The position numbers and the translations under genes were made by a program. Of a stretch of DNA of 64,000 nucleotides, positions 57,347 through 64,000 are shown piece after piece. Under the pieces are notes generated by a model that saw only the letters and a list, made by a program, of their open reading frames with translations, did not search any database and had not been told where the DNA came from. Where the stretch lies: the NCBI GenBank assembly GCA_964059195.1, contig CAXKWD010000004.1, positions 120,996,043 to 121,060,042 on the forward strand. The letters run 5' to 3'. This stretch comes from Ectobius pallidus (taxonomy: Eukaryota; Arthropoda; Insecta; Blattodea; Ectobiidae). Numbering within the stretch: position 1 is the first letter of the stretch; the number at the start of each line of letters is the position of its first letter.

Positions 57347-58095
57347 AATCCCACGGGAGACTACGAGTTTATCATTATATTTGCGAGAACGAAGGTAAAG
57401 CAAATATATCTGATGAAACTCGTATTGTCGAGTAGGATTTACTAAGAATATCCTAAAAAATAAAATGTAACGGATTTAGTAAATAATTATTTACTTATTT
57501 TGTTGACAATATTCTGTCAAACTGTGAGATCACGGCATACTAAATGAATGGACAGTCGATGAATCGATTAGTTACCAGTGCTACTAATAATGCGTACCAC
57601 AAGATAGAGAGAGTCGATAGATTGCTAACATCAGAACACAATAAAACACACGAACTGGCTTACAACGAATCGAAATTGTGATTTAATGCAATACACATTT
57701 ACATTATTTCCACTTCTAAACAAGTTATGTTGCATAAAATAGGCTAATGTGTTTTCATTCTGTTCACTGGCAGTATTGATCGTATTGATCACTGCACTTA
57801 ATGTTTTATATGTCCAGTGTCGATGTGACGTTTTATCAGATAAAATTGCATCCTTGCGACCCTAGAATGCATATTATAAGATAAATGACCACCGTAATTG
57901 GTCTATATCCGAGTAACTGCTAAACGTTACTGGTCAATATTAAACACGCGGCGTATGAATGGAATTTTAGTCAGACAAAATCGCATCCTTGCAAGCATAT
58001 TATAAGATAAACGACAGTGATTAGTCGATATCCGAGGCATTGCTAAACGTTAAAGGTCAATAAATACGCTACGAATGAACGGAATAGTCCCCATA
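57347..58095 (+). mobile_element. Family D copy plus a second terminal segment
   Basis: Head stem GACTACGAGTTTATC with GATGAAACTCGTATTGTC, then the ATAAAATGTAACGGATTTAG body, ending GGCGTATGAATGGAAT at 57949-57964. The last ~120 bp occur again in tandem at 57968-58095 (GACAAAATCGCATCCTTGCA to GAATGAACGGAATAGTC). Confidence 0.75.
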
Positions 58096-58099
58096 TCTC

Positions 58100-60245
58100 T
58101 CGAATCATTGCCTTCTTTCATTAGGCCTACGATATAATCTCTTAAAAATGCGTTCTCTCCTTAGGCCTATGTGTAAAATGTCGTTACTGTCCGATATCCT
58201 AACTTACTTCTTGCGTTATTCTCTGGGCACCTGAGCAACTCTCAGCTTTCGCATTGCTACTGTCAGCTGGATTGCAACACACTCAATACCTAGTCAGAAG
58301 CCCCCTAAGTCCGGGCGAGAGGAATGTAGGTCAGCTTAGCAAACTCAAGGACTTAACTAAAGGTCGCTGGTTCGAAGAAACGAAAAAATTCAATAACCAC
58401 TACCCCCTTGTGATGGGAAGAGAAGGAAGATTTTACTCTTTTTTTTTAAGTTTTTTTCCCCTGCTCATAGTGAAAGTATGTCCATATAACCTTCAGATTC
58501 TGTAAACTGAAGTGGGTCGTGATTTGACTCTACTATGTTAATAATGTTTATGTATTAGTGACTCATACTTTTAAATATGACACACGACTTTTATGGTTAA
58601 CAGATGTCTGATCATCCACCATAAGCTCCCCACTCCTCACTTCTCAAACGGAACGATTTATTACGAGTAAGCCTATTCTTAAAATCATCACCTTGATATA
58701 GGCCTTACTGGATTAAACTTTTATACAAGGGTTGATTGTTTAAAAATGGCAACACATTTGTAGAATCTGACTGAAGCAGAGGAAGTTTATGCCATGTTCA
58801 GCATATTCCTAGGATATTCAGTAAGCATGTATTTAGTCATTAGTTTCTGGGGGGGTCTAAATTGATTGACCATAATAATTACTGACATCTTCCCTTTCTG
58901 AGTGACACAAAACACTGATTTATTTCTAAATAATGCTTTAAATAACTCGTATTATTGGGGAGGTCCAGACCCCTCTCCTAACTACGACCTTGATATCTAG
59001 CATATCACCACAACTTCAAATTGCTAAAGACGGCAGTTGATCTACAAGGCTCCTACGAAATCTCATTACCGGTACCTTAAAGAGAGAGATACGTTAATAC
59101 AGTAGTTGTAAAAATTTCTCAGCTGCGGCTTATTATGCTCAATTGGACGTTTATAATAATTAGCTCTCAGTAAATGTTACCAACCCTTGAGCAACGCACA
59201 TTTCATAGAAGTCACGTATAATATTGGGAAATTTGAATGTTTATTCAAAATTTATAGGCTACAAAAATTAAAACAACACTTTAGACCGGTAAGTCAAGAA
59301 AGCTCATTGGTTTCTTATTGCTGAGGCATAGGCCTATGTAGTGATAAAAAAAAAATCACTTTGCCTAAGATATGGTGGATATCCAACCAATATCAGGTGA
59401 AAGTGGCATATACTTCCTCTCTTTCAGTGAAATTCTTCAGCTGTGTTGCCACGAAACTCTTAACATACCTATTTATAATATCGGGTTCTTTGCACAGAGA
59501 TTCAATAATGATAATCTTACATAAATGATTTGATCATAGTAAGTTAATGCAATGCTAGTCATCTAAATTAATTCTTTAATAAATACAATATCAGTAAAAT
59601 ATTATCTTTAACAAATCTTCAGGAACAATAATTAAATACAATAGGCCTATATACTCGTACATGATTAAATTGTATGATTGGCATACCAACAATTATTTCC
59701 ATCTAAATATCTCGATACCTTCACGCTTGTGTACAATATTGACTAACTTATATTATGAAGAAGAGACGATGCGGTGATTATCAATAATATTTACAATAAT
59801 AATAACAAAATGATTTTGACCAGCTGTGTTCATACCAGAATGAAGAATGACAGCTAGTATTTCCTGATTGTGCTGAACTGTCGCTAAATGAAGAGTAGAA
59901 AGAACATTTTCTTGATGTAATGTTAATATAACTTAATTGAAAAGGGGAACAGTCATTTAATTTCCACATTTTTCCCGCTATGTAATTAAGCACTTGGCGA
60001 GAAGATGACGCACGCATACAACGATTAATATTGATGGGGAACAACTAACATATAAACCACTCACATGTGTACTGTATAGCAAGTTTCCTTGTCCTCTTAC
60101 CATTACCAGTAAAATATTTTGGAAATTACCATATAAGAGCTAGAAAGAATAATTTTTTCTGAAGTAAAAATTAGATTATAAAATGCCTTTTCACATGTAC
60201 AAAATTCAAACATTTATATCTCAATTATTTTCATTTTCCTACTGA
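58100..60245. other. Unassigned (possible intron of the 56.6-kb gene)
   Basis: No exon, TIR pair or SINE head could be supported. Open frames at 58254-58505 (+) and 59781-60044 (-) show no recognisable domain. Confidence 0.35.
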
Positions 60246-60532
60246 ATTATACAATTTTTTTTTACATTACAATTACCACCTATGGTCAGTATTTAAAACC
60301 TTAAAATAACTTATTTTAACACACTCAACATATATAAGTTAAGTAGCGTAAGCTACTACAGTATTTTTCAAATGAGAAGCCAATTCCTTCACCGTCAATC
60401 ACGTGTACGACCTAATGAGGTACCTCTAGCAGTAAGGGTCTTCCCTCCGTCTCGCCGTCTCTGATTGGACCGCGTATCTAAGCAGGAGAAGGAAGAAACG
60501 GCTTGTCATCTGCAAAACACTTTAGTCTAGAG

Positions 60533-60968
60533 CAGTGGTTCCCAAAGTGGGGTCCGCGATGGTGTTTCAGGGGGTCCGCAGGTGGTTTAAGAAGAAATAG
60601 GATATCCCGTAATTTTGAAGTGCTTAACTGTGTTCCCCACTACTTATCTACATGTGAAACGCCATTCTCCCACCTCACTTACTTGAAATCAAAGTTGAGA
60701 AATAAACATGAAGTTGAAAGTGACTTAATATTGAAATTATCAGACATTAAACCTAACATTGCAGAGCTAATTAATCAAAAGCAACTTCACTGTTCACATT
60801 TAGGAGTAAAACTCTGTTGGTTATCATTGATATTGTTATATTGTCTATTGAATTTAATAAATTTGAATCAAAGTATTTATTTAGTTTTTGTTTCAAAACC
60901 CAGAGGGGGTCCGCGAAATTTTAATTTTTTTCAAGGGGTCCGCGGACTGAAAAGTTTGGGAACCACTG
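60533..60968 (+). mobile_element. Internally deleted hAT element (Charlie/ZBED-like)
   Basis: TSD GTCTAGAG lies at 60525-60532 and 60969-60976. The ends CAGTGGTTCCCAAAGTGGGG and (inverted) CAGTGGTTCCCAAACTTTTC are classic hAT TIRs. The element is 436 bp and keeps only the last piece of its transposase. The other arm of the surrounding inverted repeat has a single GTCTAGAG (as CTCTAGAC at about 62749-62756), i.e. the empty site. Confidence 0.93.
60616..60802 (+). pseudogene. hAT transposase C-terminal remnant
   Basis: In the plus frame, S-T-C-E-T-P-F-S-H-L-T-Y, then LKSKLRNKHEVESDLILKLS, then D-I-K-P-N-I-A-E-L and Q-L-H-C-S-H fit the hAT C-terminal dimerisation region of SCAND3/ZBED-type transposases (consensus CE..FS.LT..KSK.RN...VE.DLR..LS.I.P.I..L). 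It runs without stops to the right end region. The catalytic domain and N-terminus are deleted. Confidence 0.88.
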
Positions 60969-61124
60969 GTCTAGAGGTTTTAAAACTTGTGATACATACA
61001 TTAAATTAGTCAAAAGTATTGCTAAAAATTCTTAAAACTGTTAAAAAATGTATTCAAGTCCATAAAATAGAAGTCTTGTATTAAAATGCCTATGCTGTCC
61101 TCTTCCTACTACGCGTTTCGATGT

Positions 61125-61335
61125 TAATACATCAATTTCATGTGATTTTCTGCATGACTTGTGGAAATTATGTTGTGGGCTGGATGTGCAGCCTTCTGTC
61201 AATGTACGTATACTCTTGGGTGTGCAGTCTTCTGTCAATAGAAGTGTGCACGTGTATTGACAGAAGGCTGCACATCCAGCCCACAACATAATTTCCACAA
61301 GTCATGCAGAAAATCACCTGAAGATGATGTATTAA
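61125..61335. repeat. Hairpin with ~80-bp arms
   Basis: 61125-61204 and 61256-61335 are near-perfect reverse complements (GATTTTCTGCATGACTTGTG, ATGTTGTGGGCTGGATGTGC, GCCTTCTGTCAAT). A 51-bp loop contains another CTTCTGTCAATAGAAG. It sits between the outer arm and the Harbinger-like element. Confidence 0.9.
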
Positions 61336-61389
61336 GCTCCGTACAGATCTGCGCTCCTCTTGCGCGCCGTGCGGCACGCGTGCCGCTCG

Positions 61390-61547
61390 GCACGCAGATG
61401 TGTACGGCATTTTTAGGTGCACTCGAACTGCTCGCGTGCCGCTCGCCACGATCCGTCTCCTGTCGGTTTTTTCGACGAACACAAAGGGTTTCTGATTTCA
61501 TATTTGGACGTGTTTTTGGTAGTTGCGTGCTGCTCGCGTGCATCTCG
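61390..61547. repeat. Extra GC-rich segment in the left TIR
   Basis: This segment has no partner in the right TIR. It begins GCACGCAGATGTGTACGG, an inverted version of the element's own outer end, and repeats TGCTCGCGTGCCGCTCGCC and TGCTGCTCGCGTGCATCTCG. Probably a nested or template-switched second terminus. Confidence 0.6.
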
Positions 61548-62059
61548 CTGAAATTATTTTCACAGCGCTCCGCTCCTCAAGCTTTACTGTACAATTGGCA
61601 AATGAAAAAATTATATGATAGGTTGATGCGAGTCACTTACTCACCTTTTGGGGAAGGATAGGTATACAGAAGCAGGAGCTGAGTCAGATGTTGTGTACGT
61701 TACTTTGCACTTTCTGAATTTCTTTAAAATACGCTGGAGAAAATCGATCTTTATGTTTGGCTTCTTCCTTCAGTAGGCCTACTCATAAGCATTAGCAATA
61801 ATCTCACTACTTTGACTGTGTAGAGTTTCCCCTTTTAGTTTTGACAGTATAGGAGGCATTATCGTTAAAACACTTGCATGCACCCGTGTTGCATGAATTA
61901 TATAGCAGTGAATTGTCGTCTCCAAACAGAGTACAGGAAATTCGACTGTTTGTTTATTGTAACATGTGCTATTTTGCTGACGTGCCTAGCTAGCCCACTG
62001 GTCCCTCTCTGAAGGACATTAGTCAAGATTGAATGAGCTAGCTTGTATGTGATATAATC

Positions 62060-62302
62060 ATGGAGTGGTCCGAGGAGAAGATACTGCAGATGATACATAT
62101 TTACAAATCAAAACCTCTACTGTGGAACCCAAAACATAAGGATAACTACAAAAAAAAATTAAAGGAGGATGCATGGAGGGAAATAGGAATGGAAATAAAT
62201 ACGTCCTCAGAAGAGTGCAAGAAGAAGATGTTATCAATGCTCTCTTGTAACCGGCGAGAGAAAATTAAAGTTAACGCCAGCAAAGGTACAGGAAAAGTTT
62301 AG
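62060..62302 (+). CDS. MADF-domain protein, transposon-encoded (truncated)
   Basis: 80 codons from ATG 62060. Residues about 5-72 fit the MADF (Myb/SANT-like, Adf-1 type) DNA-binding domain. I-L-Q-M-I-H-I-Y and P-L-L-W-N-P form the first helix and turn, Y-K-K-K-L-K-E-D-A-W-R-E-I the second helix, and E-E-C-K-K-K-M-L-S-M and R-R-E-K-I-K-V the recognition region. The spacing of the key Trp residues (LW, AW) is normal; the usual third Trp/Leu position is M-L-S-M. PIF/Harbinger elements encode such a protein beside the nuclease, to bind TIRs and help nuclear import. No stop or frameshift is in the domain. The frame ends soon after it (S-K-G-T-G-K-V-stop), either by decay or because it is an exon: AAAG|GTACAG at 62285/62286 could be a donor. 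A domesticated host gene is possible but less likely inside the TIRs. Confidence 0.75.
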   Translation: MEWSEEKILQMIHIYKSKPLLWNPKHKDNYKKKLKEDAWREIGMEINTSSEECKKKMLSMLSCNRREKIKVNASKGTGKV

Positions 62303-62592
62303 TTATAAAATATAAATAATAACACTGTTTACACACTTTTCAAATCTTGTTTAAAAATGGTTTTGTTTCGATATTTAAGCCGTAGACAAGTTTTGCAATT
62401 GAGGACTTTTTTCAAAACTCGTTTTCTAAGCAAGACAACACACAAAATATTAGGCCTAATGATGAAAGCTAGTGGTTCGCAGTAGGTTCGTCGCTTTCCT
62501 GTGGAACGCGGGAGGAGCGCTGTGAAAATAATTTCAACGAGCGGCACGCGTGCCGCTCGGCGCGCAAGAGGAGCGCAGATGTATACGTACCC

Positions 62593-62890
62593 TTAACATC
62601 GAAACGTGTAGTAGGAAGAGGACAGTATCTGCATTTTTATACAAGACTTATATTTTATGGACTTGAAATACATTGTTTTTAACAGTTTTAAGAATTTTTA
62701 TCAATACTTTTGACTAATTTAATGTATTTAACACAAGTTTTTATACCTCTAGACTAGTAGCTTACGCTACTTATATATGTTGAATGTGTTAAATTAAGTT
62801 ATGTTTTTAAAAATAGGCTAAAATCTTTTAAGGTTTTAATTACTGAGCATAGGTGGTAATTGTAATGTAAAACCATTCCAATTTTTAAGC
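62593..62890. repeat. Right arm of the long inverted repeat
   Basis: Reverse complement of 60253-60360 plus 60977-61124, without the insertions; see there. It preserves the hAT empty site. Confidence 0.88.
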
Positions 62891-62899
62891 CTTCTCATC

Positions 62900-63395
62900 T
62901 TTTATTTCACGGGTTTCAGTGACGGTCTAATTTGTGTAATTTGAGGAATATCTTGTATAACTTTCTTTTTGTTTGTTTATAAAATGTCAGCATTTTCAGC
63001 TGGACCTACATTACAAATTTGAATTAATTCTTACATACAGTAGTTAGTAAAATTATCACAGAACTGAGCTTCATAATAACCAGCCTGATTCACACCCAGA
63101 CTTGCTTGACAGCCAATGAAAGTATTCACGCAGAACACGTACTTCGCTACTATTTACAGCTTATTTATGTCCACAACGTGAGCTATAGTGGAAATAACAT
63201 TACTTCGCTGTCGGCTTGTGTCTTTCAAGTTACAATGATGCGTTCCCTAAGCTGAATTTTCCGAGTGAGCATTGTCTTAAATTAATTTATTCTTAAAAAA
63301 AAAAAAGCATTAAAGAGTATAGCCTACGTATGCACTGTAAAATCTTACTATATAACGAGATGTTCTTGAACAATAAACAAAACAATGATGATGAT
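62900..63395. other. Unassigned
   Basis: No supported feature; followed by an (AAT)n array at 63395-63421. Confidence 0.4.
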
Positions 63396-63499
63396 AATAA
63401 TAATAATAATAATAATAATAACCTATTTATTTGTACACAGAGTAGAATGGTAACATTTTTGTGTGCCTAAAGTTTTATTATTCTTTTTCTTCAATCTCT

Positions 63500-63668
63500 C
63501 AATCTAATCTATACCGTGCAGATTTCTTTCTTTCATTCCTATATGCTGATCTCTTGCATCCATGAGTTTCGAAGCCTGCCTCTGGTTCTTCTTCCAGGTG
63601 GACACCATTCTCAAATCCTTCTTTTTAGCCATTCTTCTATTCTTCTTACATGTCGTACCAATTCAATT
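63500..63668 (-). pseudogene. Decayed LINE C-terminal end (minus strand)
   Basis: The minus strand reads V-R-H-V-R-R-I-E-E-W-L-K-R-R, then PPGRRTRGRLRNSWMQEI with in-frame stops. This matches the RRM...(I/L)...PPGRR.RGRPR.SW...I tail of RTE/L1-like insect LINEs, related to 17606-17885. At least three stops show that it is old. Confidence 0.7.
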
Positions 63669-63904
63669 ATTTATACCGTACCTTACAAGTGCAAAATAGA
63701 TTTCTTGATATTCATTTCTTCTCTCATAATTGTACTTTTTTTTTTTTAACGTCTTGCTGACCGCCGTAAGAAATTCATTTCCATTGATAATAATTTTTAC
63801 TTTATATTTCGATTAAATTTCCCTGTTTTAGCTCCTTATGTAAAGTACCTTTTACTATGAGTTGTAGTCTATATTTATATTTTTACTTCCCTAGTTATAT
63901 TAGT

Positions 63905-64000
63905 CCGGCCAAGAAAACCACCATTAACGGCCGTGGGTGTCGGCATGCTGACCACATGCCCCCAATCCTGCCATCTGCCTACGGGAGATGACGCAGCGGT
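63905..64000 (+). repeat. SINE family F, copy 3 (cut by window end)
   Basis: CCATTAACGGCCGTGGGTGT, CGGCATGCTGACCACATG, CCCCCAATCCTGCCATCTGC and CTACGGGAGATGACGCAGCG, colinear with 56065-56155. Continues beyond the window. Confidence 0.8.

Larger units (their letters stand above)
60250..61124. repeat. Left arm of a long inverted repeat (interrupted)
   Basis: 60253-60360 and 60977-61124 are the reverse complement of 62593-62885. Shared words are ACATTACAATTACCACCTAT, CAACATATATAAGT, GTAGCGTAAGCTACTA, ATTAAATTAGTCAAAAGTAT, AAATTCTTAAAACTGTTAAA and TGTCCTCTTCCTACTAC. The gap (60361-60976) holds a hAT relic plus about 165 bp absent from the other arm. Confidence 0.88.
61335..62592 (+). mobile_element. 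PIF/Harbinger-type element carrying a MADF ORF
   Basis: The left end AGCTCCGTACAGATCTGCGC and inverted right end GGGTACGTATACATCTGCGC, then CTCCTCTTGCGCGCC and GCGGCACGCGTGCCGCTCG, are long TIRs. TTA lies directly outside both ends (61332-61334, 62593-62595), the 3-bp target of PIF/Harbinger elements. A further TIR block (TGAAATTATTTTCACAGCGC at 61549-61568 with 62519-62538) resumes after about 160 bp present only on the left. One ORF (62060-62302) encodes a MADF domain, the kind of DNA-binding partner protein these elements carry. No DDE nuclease is recognisable, so the copy is non-autonomous. Confidence 0.75.

Noticed and set aside
61168..61661. Three frames of 102-134 codons
   Set aside because: They lie in the hairpin and GC-rich TIR; Arg/Ala/Ser-rich chance translations of palindromic DNA.
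1..64000. Endogenous virus or LTR retrotransposon
   Set aside because: No LTR pair, primer-binding site, gag zinc knuckle, protease or integrase motif was seen; all RT fragments are non-LTR type.

Overview
This is AT-rich, repeat-dense eukaryotic nuclear DNA, most like the intergenic or intronic DNA of a large insect genome. A cockroach or termite is my best guess, not a proof. The grounds are: low gene density, many non-LTR retrotransposon 3' ends with insect-type tails, tRNA-derived SINEs, several hAT-like elements with 8-bp target duplications, an arthropod-type Inr+DPE promoter, and a heavy excess of the octamer TAGGCCTA. There are no bacterial operons, rRNA genes or CRISPR arrays, and no complete conserved host gene. 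Most open frames are chance frames in AT-rich DNA or sit inside repeats.

Layout. 1-6.5 kb: a long inverted repeat (1650-2060 with 4750-5165) enclosing a tRNA-like SINE, a multi-copy TIR family and a three-unit tandem repeat, followed by a short hairpin and a T-rich low-complexity block. 6.5-9.25 kb: a hAT-like element with target duplication, whose core is a 1.9-kb palindrome of two head-to-head foldback units; a single unit lies at 24.8-25.6 kb. 9.9-17 kb: a mariner-like relic, three tRNA-like SINE units whose anticodon stems covary, and three TIR elements. 17.6-24.3 kb: LINE 3' ends, a 599-bp SINE with clean target duplication and GATAA tail, and a hAT element with a decayed transposase. 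24.8-34.6 kb: more foldback and hAT MITE copies, a TIR element carrying a triplicated ~155-bp unit, simple repeats and SINEs. 35-46.7 kb: four LINE reverse-transcriptase relics, a SINE meeting a LINE tail to tail, and a local duplication in which one copy is the empty site for a small TIR insertion. 46.7-58.1 kb: multi-copy TIR families, a pogo-like MITE, and a candidate host promoter plus first coding exon (56566-56685). 60.2-62.9 kb: nested palindromes holding a PIF/Harbinger-type element with an 80-codon MADF-domain ORF, and a hAT relic whose empty site is preserved in the opposite arm.

The genes do not form a pathway. What the window offers is a transposon record with internal controls (paralogous empty sites, exact target duplications, compensatory changes), one intact-looking transposon-encoded DNA-binding ORF, and one plausible host transcription start. 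Element names below are assigned from motifs, TIRs and TSDs read by eye. No similarity search was possible.
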